A stretch of 64,000 bases of DNA from Embiotoca jacksoni (GCA_022577435.1 JAKOON010000110.1:143501-207500), one strand, 5' to 3'. Shown: positions 40,976 to 51,420, counted from the first letter of the stretch. Notes: generated by a model from the sequence alone, not told the origin. A program made the numbers and translations.

Positions 40976-41526
40976 TCTTTGCTGGAGGACCTCGTTACAT
41001 GCTGATCTTCTTTTCTTTCCTCCTACTCTTTAACTGACTCATACCTCAGCATCTTCTTCTCTCCCATAGTTTCTTCTTATTGTCTGTTGTCTCCATTCAG
41101 TTCCTTCACTCGTGTAGTTTCTGTTCTTTCTTTTCCAGATGTCCCATCATGGAGCTGCATGTCTCTGCTCTGCACTTGTTGTCTCCACCAACAGTTCTTC
41201 TCTTGTATCTCTATGCTGTCCTTTTCTCTCTCTGCTCTCCTCTCACCCCAAACGGCCGAGGCAGATGCTCCGCCCACCTCTGATTCTGGTTCTGTTAACA
41301 GAAGCTCCGCCCACCTCTAATCCTGGTTCTGTTGGAGGTTTTTCTCCCTTAAAGAGGAGTTTTTTTCCCTCCTAGCTTATGTGGGAATTGTTAAATTGTT
41401 GAATTGTTGAATTGATGGTTTCTCTGTATAATGTTGTAAAGTTCTGTTGTAAGAACTTTAATGTGTTAAATGCCATGAAATAACCTGTGTTGTGATTTGG
41501 CGTTATATAAATAAAATTGAATTGAA
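40976..41526 (+). mobile_element. LINE-B 3' end fragment
   Basis: Matches the 3' untranslated part of LINE-B copy 1 in opposite orientation: cctacctttaactgactc-like start, tcttattgtctgttgtctcc, tcactcgtgtagtttctgtt, and the terminus ataaataaaattgaattgaa. The 5' end is truncated exactly at the GAT array, which suggests insertion into the array followed by loss or divergence of the array on the far side. Confidence 0.85.
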
Positions 41527-42521
41527 GCTCCAGCAGCCTCATCATTTTCTCTGAGAAAATGAAATCCAGCTGCCTTTTTCTTGTCTTTGATTGTGGGATT
41601 GCTGTCACTAGGTCTGATGTCAGCCTGTTTTATGACATCACTCCTCACAGAGAACCAGTCTGAGGTGTTTTACGGCCTGAGAACAGATTAAACATCAGTG
41701 TGAAACCTGTTTAACCTTCAACATGTGGGAGAGAAGAGACATTTAAAAAGACATGTCCCACCACATCCAACCAAACCTTTAGTATTCAGTTCATTTAATA
41801 TTCAGTTCATATATTTTTACTCACAAACTTGATTTCTGATTGCAGAGCAAGAAATTTATCCTCAAACAGTTTTTTTCTGCTGCATAAAAAACCCACAAAA
41901 CTAGCTCCTCAGTTTGTCTTAATTTTTTCTGTCTAGTCTTTGTTTTATGACATTGAATATTTAAAGTTTGTGTTTAAATGTTTAAAAATGATGATGCTTA
42001 CATTTGGAAAGACGCTGACTCAGTTTGAATCTGCAGGAACTTTGGTAAAGTTTGTGTTCAGTGGAGATTTCCTGCTGATGTAACGGGTCAGACGGGCCGA
42101 TGGCCTGCTGGGTGGTCCGCTGCAGGCAGCAGACGTTCAGACCGGGCGGCTGGAAAACGCTGAAGTGTGAACCTTTTACTAAATTATTTAAATGGCTAAT
42201 TTTAAAGGAATTTTTCTGAATGAATGCTTCTCTGACAACAGATAACATAACCTCTGAGGCTGTTTGTCAAACTGGCAGGGCTGGAACTCTGACTGGGAGG
42301 CTCTGATGTTCATCACATTCACCAGATTCATGGGGTCAAAGGTCATTCTGGGTTCTAATCAGATAACCAGAGTCTGTAAGTCACATCAATCAGTCCACAC
42401 CAGAAGGCCTCAGTGGCATCTCCATGACAACACGTGACTCTACATCATCGGTCAGATCATGAGCGACAGACAACATCGGCTGTCTGGGAACACAGGACCA
42501 AAACTGCTCACAGCATCCACA
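41527..42521. other. non-coding, no supported feature
   Basis: AT-rich DNA without recognisable gene or array. Confidence 0.45.
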
Positions 42522-42526
42522 GGGAA
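42522..42526. repeat. target-site duplication (gggaa), left copy
   Basis: Five bases immediately before the TG terminus of the solo LTR; identical to 44,821-44,825. Confidence 0.75.
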
Positions 42527-43134
42527 TGTTATGTGGTGGGTGTTTTTCCAGGACCCAAATGCAAGCTCACAGACTCGAGGTTTCAAGTTCCAAAAATACA
42601 GTCTTTATTGTCCAAAAAACAAACAAAAAACTACAAACCAAAAGGTGGCACCGAGCGTGTCCACTTACGTCCAGTCGGGAGGGCAACTTGACCGACAGCT
42701 CCAGGGGGACACGGGTAACAGGGCAGCCGGCAGACCAGCGGAAGGGACGGCATCAACAATCTTCCGAGCCGGGAGGGAAACTCCACCGACTGGTGATTTT
42801 GACGGGGAATATCCGCAGGAGACACAGAGGCCGGAGGAACGGGAACGGGAACGGGACTGACGGAGAGCTGACGGGGAGCTGACGGAAGACGGACGGGGAG
42901 CTGACGGAAGACGGACGGGGAGCAGACAGAGGACGGACGGCTGGCTAACAAAAATGCACCGACAACCAGAGTTGTGCAGGGGCAGGTTACATATAGTCTG
43001 GGGAGGTGATCAGGGAGATGCAGCACACCTGCAGGTGGTGATCAGGGGTGAGTGGCTGCATCTGCTGGGACCGGTGAGGGGCGTGGCCACGGGAGGTGAG
43101 TGGCGTGGCCACAGACAAAGACAGGGGACACAGG

Positions 43135-43142
43135 AGGAGAGG
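43135..43142. repeat. hAT target-site duplication (aggagagg), left copy
   Basis: Eight bases directly before the TAGTGATG terminus. Identical to 44,772-44,779. Eight-bp duplications are diagnostic of hAT transposons. Confidence 0.88.
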
Positions 43143-43615
43143 TAGTGATGGTGAGATGAAGCCTCATGAGGCATCGAACCACTTCAGCCAATTGGTTCGA
43201 GAAAGGGTTCATTTCTCGAAGCTTCATGTGAACACGAAACCAGTTACTGGCCAAGTGTATAATGACAGGCAGCTGTATCTGAACCACATCATGTGATGCA
43301 TTGAATGTTTGTGTCTGTTATGGCTGTTGGGAATGACTATGAATTACAAAAATGTATGACCAAATAATTTCTGTACATAAATTATCACATATGTGCATAA
43401 TAAAATATTTTTTGAATGTATTCTGTGTGTGTAAATTTTCCCAAAATGGTCGTATCATATGATATGGCAGGTTGTGTAATCATGTTTTTCTGTCACTTTA
43501 GGAAAATGTCATGGGCTTAAGCAGGCAGAGGACAGTGGAAGTGTTTGTGGAACTAGGAAGAGGGGACTGAATATGCTTGTGTAACTTGGACAATGATGTA
43601 CAGGACAGGGGACAT

Positions 43616-43621
43616 TTTATT
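43616..43621 (-). promoter_or_regulatory. AATAAA overlapping the stop codon of the truncated transposase
   Basis: The minus strand reads aatgaataaaatg; the TAA stop is embedded in the AATAAA hexamer, which would put cleavage shortly downstream and give almost no 3' untranslated region. Confidence 0.4.
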
Positions 43622-44349
43622 CATTTTTATTCAGAAATAACAGTTTCTCAACAGTTTTTGGTTTTGTGGATGTCCACATGTCAGAAGTAAGGCTAACAGC
43701 AGCCACCTTTTCCACTTTAGCCTTCTCCTTCTCCTTAGCTGACTCATACTTGGCCTCCACCATGGCCTTCAGAGCCTAAAGGAAAAAAGATATAGTGCTG
43801 AACTGTGAGACACAATAAAGTACTCATTTGTTTCATGCATGCACCCATACATACCTGCCTTGTAGGGAGAACATAATTAGGATCCAGTTTGGACACAAAT
43901 GCCCTGAATCCAACATCATCCACAATACTGAAGGGCTGTGTGTCCTTCACTATCATGGAGACGAGGACTTCATCCAGCTCTTGTTTTCTGGTGGCTGGTT
44001 AAAAGAGAATAAATACAGTGTCTGTTACCTGTCTTTATTTGCACAATAAACAAAAGTGAACAGGGAAAAATTGTGATGGTGCATTTGTAATATTGTAATG
44101 ACTTACCTTGGCTGGGTGAAGCTCCAGTTTCCTCCTTATTCTCATGCAAGGCACGGTAACGCCTCAGCATGGATGAGGTGTTGTTATTGTACCCCAACTC
44201 ACCTTTGAATAAAATAAGAAACTGTGAAAAATACAGTTCTTGATAAGCAAACCTAATGTGTCTGAAATAGAGTTAGATTTAGCTTATTAGGAGTTATCAA
44301 ATCAAAGTGTTCCCACACGGGAAATCCTCCTCTTCCCAGCTGGCTCCAT
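43617..44349 (-). pseudogene. truncated ZBED/hAT transposase gene (N-terminal exons)
   Basis: Minus strand. A possible start at 44,347-44,349 gives MEPAGKRRISRVWEHFDLIT, the first part of a BED finger. About 44,215-44,107 gives ELGYNNNTSSMLRRYRALHE, followed by a gtaagt donor. 43,994-43,855 (acceptor ttttaaccag, donor gtatgt) gives RKQELDEVLVSMIVKDTQPF…DPNYVLPTRQ. 43,775-43,617 (acceptor tcctttag) gives ALKAMVEAKYESAKEK…VSLTSDMWTS then a novel tail and TAA. Splice sites of the last two exons look intact and phase 0. The CxxC pair of the BED finger is not found, and the His expected before YRALH is Arg, so zinc binding is probably lost. The remaining catalytic domain (several hundred residues in the family) is missing. 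Confidence 0.8.
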
Positions 44350-44771
44350 CTTATCACCTCCTTCTCTCCTCACTCTCCTAAATCTCCAAACTATCTCTCT
44401 CTCTCTAACTTCTCCAAACTAAATAAACGCTATCCAAACTATCTCTCTCTTTCTCTCTCCTAAATCTCCAAACTATCTCTCTCTCTCTAAACTCTCCAAA
44501 CTATCCAAACTCTCAACTGACCTCAACTCTCCACCAACAACCCACATTTTGAATGGAGCCTGAGGGGTTTATATTGCCGTCAAACCTCCCGGCAAAATCT
44601 GAACCACTTCCCGAAGCAGTCACGTGGTACAGCCGGGCAGCGAGGCTTCGGACGTCATCATTTTTGGCTCCTCCCCTAAATGAAGCAAGCCTCGACACAT
44701 GCTTCGAGGAAACGCCCCCTCCGTTACTCGACACACGCTTCGAAGCGTCGGCACATCTCGTAACATCACTA

Positions 44772-44779
44772 AGGAGAGG
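44772..44779. repeat. hAT target-site duplication (aggagagg), right copy
   Basis: Identical to 43,135-43,142; follows the catcacta right terminus of the hAT element. Confidence 0.88.
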
Positions 44780-44820
44780 TGATCGGGGGCAAAACGGAGG
44801 AAAAAACTGGACTCCTGACA

Positions 44821-44825
44821 GGGAA
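44821..44825. repeat. target-site duplication (gggaa), right copy
   Basis: Directly follows the …tcctgaca end of the solo LTR; identical to 42,522-42,526. Confidence 0.75.
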
Positions 44826-45147
44826 GAGGTCAAAGGTCACGACTTAGCGGGTGACGTGGATATCTGACATCACTGACCATTGTTGGACAAACAGCCAGTG
44901 AACAGCCCCACACATGACATCATGAAGGACTGGAAGTGAGGTCATTGGACAAACAGATGACCGTTCCCCAGCATGCCTTCCTCATTTGGAATTTCTGAAA
45001 ATGAAGCTATAAATTAAACGGGTGTGAGTGACGGGTAGAAATAATGTTTTTAATAAAACATGCTGTTCTGGAACATTTGAATAAAGTAAAGACATTTGGT
45101 CACTTTCAATCAATCACAACAGAAAAAGGTCCTTTTCTTCTTTGAAT

Positions 45148-45223
45148 TCAGTAGTTTTCTTGTCGTTTGAGCTCGTCAGCACGTCGCTCTGTTTCCTGCA
45201 GCTCAACTCTGTTTCTTCTGAAG
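45148..45223 (-). CDS. possible short terminal exon, charged helical tail
   Basis: On the minus strand an acceptor (tttttgctggcag) is followed by a 76-base frame reading FRRNRVELQETERRADELKR then QENY and TGA. The composition (Glu, Arg, Lys, regular Leu/Val) is that of a coiled-coil end. An attaaa hexamer lies about 90 bases downstream. No upstream exon is recognised, and the length is well within chance. Confidence 0.2.
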
Positions 45224-45334
45224 CTGCCAGCAAAATGAAAAACACAAAACCAATCCAGTTCATTCATTTCCATGTTCATGCTTTGTTTTTTCCTCTTGTT
45301 TGAGCTGGCTGCTTCCTGAAGAGGAGCCGAGAGG

Positions 45335-45586
45335 TTGCAGGTGTCTTCAGACCTGATGTCCGTCCTCGATGAGCTTCAGATCACTGGACGTCATTATTTC
45401 AGGAGGAAGGACAAAAAAATAAAGAACCAAACTATCAACTCTATTCTGGGTAACGTGAAGCCGTCTGCTCTGCAGCTACTTCATTTATCAAACCAAGTAA
45501 AGCTGCACAAACAGGAGATGTTGAACTTGGACCGAAGGGCGACAGAGAAGTTTCAGGTGTCACATGATGTCATGGTGACGCACTGA
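45335..45586 (+). CDS. possible small open frame, unknown
   Basis: The open frame follows a gagaggttgcag acceptor-like site and reads SSDLMSVLDELQITGRHYFR, then a Lys-rich segment, ending DVMVTH and TGA. Composition is coding-like, but no family is recognised and no donor or partner exon is found. Confidence 0.18.
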   Translation: MQVSSDLMSVLDELQITGRHYFRRKDKKIKNQTINSILGNVKPSALQLLHLSNQVKLHKQEMLNLDRRATEKFQVSHDVMVTH

Positions 45587-45769
45587 AAGCTGAGTGTGAT
45601 GTGTCATTTTAACACTGAGCTCACATAATGTACAACTTTTAATCACCACATCAGGACAGTTTCATACTTTCTGATTTAATTTCTTACAACGAGCTGTCGG
45701 GTTTGTTGTGGTCCTCTTTTATTTTGTAGTCACGTCCTGTTTTATCTTGAAGTCTCTCATCTGTTGCAG

Positions 45770-46224
45770 CCACAGTCTGGATATAAAACACAGTCTGGAT
45801 ATAAAACACAGACTGGATATAAAACTACAGTCTGGATATAAAACACAGACTGGATATAAAACACAGACTGGATATAAAACTACAGTCTGGATATAAAACA
45901 CAGACTGGATATAAAACTACAGTCTGGATATAAAACACAGACTGGATATAAAACTACAGTCTGGATATAAAACACAGTCTGGATATAAAACACAGACTGG
46001 ATATAAAACTACAGTCTGGATATAAAACACAGACTGGATATAAAACAGTCTGGATATAAAACACAGACTGGATATAAAACACAGACTGGATATAAAATTA
46101 CAGACTGGATAAAAAACACAGTCTGGATATAAAACACAGTCTGGATATAAAACACAGACTGGATATAAAACACAGACTGGATAAAAAACACAGACTGGAT
46201 ATAAAACACAGACTGGATATAAAA
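45770..46224. repeat. 18-20-bp minisatellite (ctggatataaaacacaga)
   Basis: About 24 units. Two unit forms occur: 18 bp with cacag and 20 bp with ctacag between ataaaa and the next tctgg or actgg. Each unit contains tggatataaaa, a TATA-box-like string. Confidence 0.95.
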
Positions 46225-46227
46225 GAG

Positions 46228-46760
46228 TTCGTAGCTTCAGGTCTGTAAAATGGTTCTGATCCAGAAGTGTCTTCAGCTGCAATACCAGCGAGTGCCACTA
46301 GAGGTCGGCTCCAAAAAGCCTCCGGCTCCATAGACTCCCATTCAACTTCTCTCATCAAATCCAAAGTGAATAAAATGTGTCCATCAGTTATCTCGGTGTT
46401 GTTAGCTAAAGTCACTCCTTCTTATTAGTTTTCTGGAGGTCCATCTGAAAATAATCCCTCATTCATTAGAAAAGAAGATTCAAGAAGACCTGTTTTTGGG
46501 GGCGTGTCTGTTTGATTGACAGGCCTGTGGTGCAGTCAGGTTACAGCTATCGGTGGGCGGGACGTAGTATCGTCAGGTTTCCGATCAGATCGGTCAGATC
46601 CACCTCTGGCTCCTCCCCCAGCTCGTCCAAATATGGTCACTTCCTGCTCCAAACTGCTCCGAACTAGCAAAGATGGTGACGGACAGAATCTGAACTGGAG
46701 GATTCATAACGTTCACAAACCAACAATGACATCACTGATGGATGATGGTTGCTGGTTGAT
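46228..46760 (+). repeat. dispersed repeat, copy 1
   Basis: From gtctgtaaaatggttctgat through ccatagactcccattcaact, agtcactccttcttattagt and ggcgtgtctgtttgattgac to gtagtatcgtcaggttt, the sequence recurs almost unchanged at 51,030-51,420 in the same orientation. Class unknown; no terminal repeats identified. Confidence 0.88.
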
Positions 46761-48094
46761 GACATCACTGATGCTTGATGACGTCACTGCTGGTTGGTTG
46801 CAGCCTTGTGTTTGTTTCCTGTCCTCACCTGAGCCAAGTTAGACTATCAGCGCATCTTGTTTCAGGAGCCTTCCTCCTCTCCTCCTCTTCCTCCTCCTCC
46901 CCTGCTGATCTTTTCCAGCTCCTTGTGTTTGGGTCCTTCATTAAGAAACTGTTTTAATTTAATAATTAAACTATTTTCCTTTAAATGTCCAGTTGGTGAG
47001 TTTTGATTGGCTGTTTCCTCCGACCCAGCTTCATATATCTCCCGTCTGATAGGTTGCTGTCCAACAGCGATGAGTCATGGGTCCTGCTCTCCGGTTCCCT
47101 CGACCTCCTGATCCGCTCAGCAGAGACATTGCAACACTGTTGTGGAGAAACAGGCTTTGTTCTCCAGCCAGGAACAACACGGCGATGCTTTCTGCATGCG
47201 TGTTGCATGTTATGCGCGTCCATGTTTCAGCGTCTCCGCTGAGCCGCTCTCTGACCTCCGACCTCTGCAGTGGAGCGCTGGCGTGTTTGTGAATGTAACG
47301 CAGCGATGTTGAAAACGGTCCTCCGAGAGAAGCTGATTGGTTCCACCGCTTTCGGCTTCGCTATCGTTTGCCAGATTTAATGATGCTTATAAAATCCTCA
47401 GGGCTCCATTTCAGAGGAATTCATTTCTAAAGCTACAGAAGCCACAAGACATGATAGAAAAACCGATTAGTGTTCAGCAGGAGATGTTCAGGAACACTTT
47501 CACTCCAGAGTTCTTCTGAATTCACCACAGATTTAACAGAACACAATTTATGAGAAAGTATTTAATAAATCTAAAATTTATTAAAAACTGATGAGGAGGT
47601 GGAACATCTACCTCCATGACTGAGGACCAGTCCAGCTCTCCACACAGCCGACCAATTAGTATGGAAAACAATCTCAGTTGACTTTTTCAAACAATTCATA
47701 GACAAATAGAAAACTTCCTGTTGAGAAGCTGCTCTGATATCAGAGACGACATCCGGCACTGTGGATGGAGCAGCTCTCATATCCAGAAACATGTCTGAGT
47801 TTATTGAAAACTCTTAAACATGACATCACAGAGTTTAAAACAGGAGGCGGAGTTTCAATCTGACAGCTTCTTTAAACATGTCACCTCCCAGAACCAGAAC
47901 TCCCAGAACTCCCAACATCTCACTGAGACTCTGTCTGTTCACCGAACACCTAAATTAGATCAAACATACACAAAGGAGCTAATAAAGATCAACAACTGGG
48001 ATATCAGACTTCTGACCTCATCAGGAAGTCATGTGACATTCAGCCGACCAATGGTGTAACTTCATCACTTCATCACTGAGTGAATCAGTGTGTG
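46761..48094. other. non-coding interval
   Basis: A tcctcctc patch at 46,870-46,905. No gene recognised. Frames of 60-80 codons overlap on both strands near 46,980-47,300 and have no domains. Confidence 0.45.
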
Positions 48095-48134
48095 ACAGAC
48101 AGACAGACAGACAGACAGAGACACAGACAGAGAC

Positions 48135-48167
<33 letters not shown>

Positions 48168-48300
48168 GACACAGACAGACAGACAGACAGACAGACACAC
48201 AGACAGACAGACAGGGACACAGACAGAGACACAGACAGACAAACAGACAGACAGACAGAGACACAGACAGAGACACAGACAGACAGACAGACACACAGAC

Positions 48301-48353
<53 letters not shown>

Positions 48354-48456
48354 GAGATACAGACAGAGACACAGACAGACAGACAGACACACAGACAGAG
48401 ACACAGACACACAGACAGACACACAGACAGACAGACAGACACACAGGCAGGCAGGC
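48095..48456. repeat. (CAGA)n microsatellite with cagagaca interruptions
   Basis: Tetranucleotide cagaca/cagaga steps for about 360 bp. It yields open frames rich in Arg/Gln/Thr/Asp (plus) and Ser/Val/Cys/Leu (minus), which are artefacts. Confidence 0.97.
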
Positions 48457-48535
48457 AGACAGACTCCTCCCCCCATCCTCCTCTTCCTCCTCCTCATTCC
48501 CTCCCCCTTGCCCCCCCCCCCTCCTCCTGATGTGA
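48457..48535. repeat. CCTCCT and poly-C tract
   Basis: A pyrimidine-rich stretch including a run of ten or more C near 48,511-48,522. Confidence 0.85.
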
Positions 48536-48629
48536 GGTCAGGTATGTCAGTGTCTCCCTGGAGAAACTCTGAGGAACAAACATCCAAACTATTCCTGAAG
48601 TCTGCTGAGACTGAAATGTTCACTGGAAG

Positions 48630-48912
48630 TCCTGGGCTGCTGGAGGGGTCCAGGGCTACTGGAGGGGTCCTGGGGGGGGGGGGGGGTTCTGGGCTGCTGG
48701 AGGGGTCCTGGGGGGGGGGGGGGGGGGTCCGGGGCTGCTGGAGGGGCCCGGGGCTGCTGGAGGGGTCCCTGGCTGCCGGAGAGGTCCTGGGGGGGTCCTG
48801 GGGTCCTGGAGGGGTCCAGTGCTGCTGGAGGGGTCCGGGGCTGCTGGAGGGGTCCCTGGCTGCCGGAGAGGTCCTGGGGGGGGTCCTGGGCTGCTGGAGG
48901 GGTCCCGGGGGT
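48630..48912. repeat. G-rich minisatellite (ctgctggaggggtcc)
   Basis: Units of ggctgctggaggggtcctgg with variable G runs. Two runs are very long, near 48,672-48,685 and 48,711-48,727. Every unit supplies GGGG, so the plus strand has many possible G-quadruplexes. A block containing ggctgccggagaggtcctgg occurs twice. Confidence 0.93.
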
Positions 48913-49554
48913 CTTCATCTGGAAGTGTTGAGCTCCACAGACCAAACCCCATTTCTTCACCTCCACACCGAGCTCTGGCCCCCATTCATCAAAACCCGGT
49001 CTTGGCTCGGCTCGGTGACACACTGGGACTGCGCTTGTCATCTAGGTCGTACATTATGTCAGTTAAAGCTGGTTTTTATTAGCTGGATGATAAATAGTTC
49101 TTTAATTGTTTTATTTTTCTGGAACGTGGGAACGTGTGGACTGTGTTGGAGAGAAGTCTTACAGGAGGACGTTCATGATGTGATACTCAGAGCATCCAGT
49201 TCATATGTTCACTTCAACATGTAACCTATGAAACTTGACCCGGTTGCAGAGCTGAGTGTTGGTGCTGTGGTTCGAAATGTGATGACTGAAGTCAGAGAGG
49301 AAAGCTTCATTTAAAATGTCTCGTGGTCACCTCCCAGTATCAGTTACATTCTATCTTTGGATCATCATGAAGTTATGAAAAATGTAGTAGTGAAACAGAT
49401 CGCATCATTTATCAGAAGTTACACACATCAGCTGCTATCTGATTAAAATGCAAGAGATTAATTACTTTTTATTTAAAGACTAGATTTAAAATTATTTCAT
49501 TGAAAATCCATTTACTCATAGAAAGAAACCCTGATGAGAATTGTCATTCTTATA
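48913..49554. other. non-coding, no supported feature
   Basis: No gene or array recognised. Confidence 0.45.
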
Positions 49555-50560
49555 AAAACAAGAACCAGAGGTGGAGAACATCTGGTCAGAGTGAGAGGAG
49601 AGCAGAGAGATGATAAACTGTTGCTGGGTCAGAACCACAGATCAGAACCATGCGGCTGCAGAGAACCTGCAGGAAGCTGCAGAGAGAGGAACCAAGTTAA
49701 TGACATTCATATAAATACATAGAGGGTGAAAGAGAGAGGAGAGGTGCTGCAGTGCATGATGGGAGATCTCCCAGCAGCCTTAGACCTGCAGGATGGTTCA
49801 GGGTCACCTGATCAGCTCCAACTATAAACATTATCAAATAGGAAGTGTGAATGTAGAGAACAGTAGAGAGGGGTCCGCCTCCAGAACCAGAACCGGGAGC
49901 CGGTTCCACCAGTTTAATAAGATCTCTGTCAGGATGATGTGGTTCTATTAGATCTGAAGGGATGATGTGGTTCTATAAGATCTGTCAGGATGATGTGGTT
50001 CTATAAGATCTGAAGGGATGATGTGGATCTATAAGATCTGAAGGGATGATGTGATTCTATTAGATCTGAAGGGATGATGTGGTTCTATGAGATCTGTCAG
50101 GATGATGTGGTTCTATAAGATCTGTCAGGATGATGTGGTTCTATTAGATCTGAAGGGATGATGTGGTTCCATAAGATCTGTCAGGATGATGTGATTCTAT
50201 TAGATCTGAAGGGATGATGTGGTTCTATTAGATCTGTCAGGATGATGTGGTTCTATTAGATCTGTCAGGATGATGTGGTTCTATTAGATCTGAAGGGATG
50301 ATGTGGTTCTATTAGATCTGTCAGGATGATGTGATTCTATTAGATCTGAAGGGATGATGTGATTCTATTGGATCTGAAGGGATGATGTGGTTCTATAAGA
50401 TCTGTCAAGATGATGTGGTTCTATTAGATCTGTCAAGATGATGTGGTTCTATTAGATCTGTCAGGATGATGTGGTTCTGAGTTGTCCTAACAACAAGGAC
50501 TTCCAGAAGTCCAGCAGGAAGAACAGATGCAGTGTTGCAGCATCACTCTGAGTCAACAGA
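49555..50560 (-). mobile_element. diverged LINE-B relic with internal array
   Basis: Order of landmarks matches the 3' part of LINE-B on the minus strand: agaaccagaggtgga, gagaggagagcagagaga, ctcccagcagcctta, aactataaacattatcaaa, gagccggttccac, then the array, then gtcctaacaacaagga. The corresponding strings in copies 1 and 2 are at 12,530-13,140 and 24,340-24,740. It is much more diverged than the other copies and has no open frame. Confidence 0.7.
49918..50480. repeat. 28-bp minisatellite grown from LINE-B sequence
   Basis: About 20 units of gatgatgtggttctattaga followed by tctgaagg or tctgtcag. Unit spacing is 28 bp (50,043 to 50,071). The unit corresponds to a single-copy segment of LINE-B copy 2 near 24,505-24,540 (ggattatatggttctacaag, atctctaagatatgatgg). 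Confidence 0.92.
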
Positions 50561-51029
50561 TGTTCCTCATGTTAACGATACTGTGCAGGAGAACACAGGA
50601 CGTCCTGAAGACTTGTTTTATCTGTAGGTGGCGCTGCAGCAGCTCCTCACTGATGAAGCTGCAGAGCTGCTGCAGATTCTCTCAGCTGCTGCTCACCAGC
50701 TGAGGCTCATTTATCTGTTACTAGCTCGGCTTTATGCTGATGTTTTCCAGATGTTCCAGATGTTATTACCACATTACTGCTGCTGGTGGAGCTCTGACTG
50801 GGAGACGAACCACAGCCTCAGTACCAGCGCTGGAAGTGGAAGCAGCGGACTGGTGTTTCTGTTGGCTGCAGGCCACCGAGCCCTCTGAAGGTTTAACTGA
50901 TTTATTTTGGAAATCTGAGACTCCAGCAAAGAGAACGTGATGGTTTTCAGTAGCATGTTGAAGATCCTGATACTTACAGATACACCATATAACTGTACTG
51001 CAGCTTTAATGTCCTCTGATGCATTAATG
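50561..51029. other. non-coding, no supported feature
   Basis: Includes a ctgctgcagattctctcagc-type CTG-rich patch at 50,635-50,700. Two overlapping frames of 68-86 codons have no domain. Confidence 0.4.
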
Positions 51030-51420
51030 TCTGTAAAATGGTTCCGATCCAGAAGAGTCTTCAGCTGCAATACCAGCGAGTGCTACTAGAGGTCGGCTCC
51101 AAAAAGCCTCCGGCTCCATAGACTCCCATTCAACTTCTCTCATCAAATCCAAAGTGAATAAAATGTGTCCATCAGTTATCTCGGTGTTGTTAGCTAAAGT
51201 CACTCCTTCTTATTAGTTTTCTGGAGGTCCATCTGAAAATAATCCCTCATTCATTAGAAAAGAAGATTCAAGAAGACCTGTTTTGGGGGCGTGTCTGTTT
51301 GATTGACAGGCCTGTGGTGCAGTCAGGTTACAGCTGTCGGTGGGCGGGACGTAGTATCGTCAGGTTTTCAATCAGATCGGTCAGATCCACCGCTGGCTCC
51401 TCATTCACAAACCAACAGGT
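51030..51420 (+). repeat. dispersed repeat, copy 2
   Basis: Second copy of the repeat at 46,228-46,760; near-identical over about 350 bp, then an internal deletion joins tggctcctc to attcacaaaccaacag, a string found at about 46,713 in copy 1. Confidence 0.88.

Larger units (their letters stand above)
43143..44771 (-). mobile_element. hAT-superfamily DNA transposon, 1,629 bp, internally deleted
   Basis: Ends are tagtgatggtgagatgaagc (left) and, read from the right, tagtgatgttacgagatgtg, an imperfect terminal inverted repeat. A perfect 8-bp target duplication flanks the element. Subterminal regions contain repeated cttcgag and gaagc motifs (43,155-43,230; 44,640-44,740). Inside, on the minus strand, are the N-terminal exons of a ZBED-type hAT transposase; the catalytic core is absent. 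A ctctctct/tccaaactatc tandem stretch lies at 44,390-44,515. The element sits inside a solo LTR, so it is the younger insertion. Confidence 0.9.
42527..44820 (-). mobile_element. solo LTR, split by a hAT insertion
   Basis: Removing the hAT element and one copy of its target duplication leaves an LTR of about 657 bp (42,527-43,142 plus 44,780-44,820). On the minus strand it starts tgtcaggagtccag and ends ccaccacataaca, so it has the TG…CA termini of LTR retroelements, and it is flanked by a perfect 5-bp duplication, gggaa. An AATAAA polyadenylation signal (minus strand, near 42,605) lies where the R region of an LTR would be. A short tandem repeat of gagctgacggaagacggacg-like units occupies about 42,855-42,930. 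No internal coding region or second LTR is present, as expected after LTR-LTR recombination. Ty3/gypsy-like is my guess from style only. Confidence 0.8.
44826..45764. other. non-coding interval with two weak exon candidates
   Basis: No confident gene. Two candidates are listed separately: a minus-strand terminal exon at 45,148-45,223 and a plus-strand frame at 45,335-45,586. They are on opposite strands and cannot both belong to one transcript. Confidence 0.4.

Noticed and set aside
43143..44771. Domesticated ZBED host gene
   Set aside because: Terminal repeats and an 8-bp target duplication mark it as an ordinary transposon copy, and the zinc ligands are lost; domestication is not needed to explain it.
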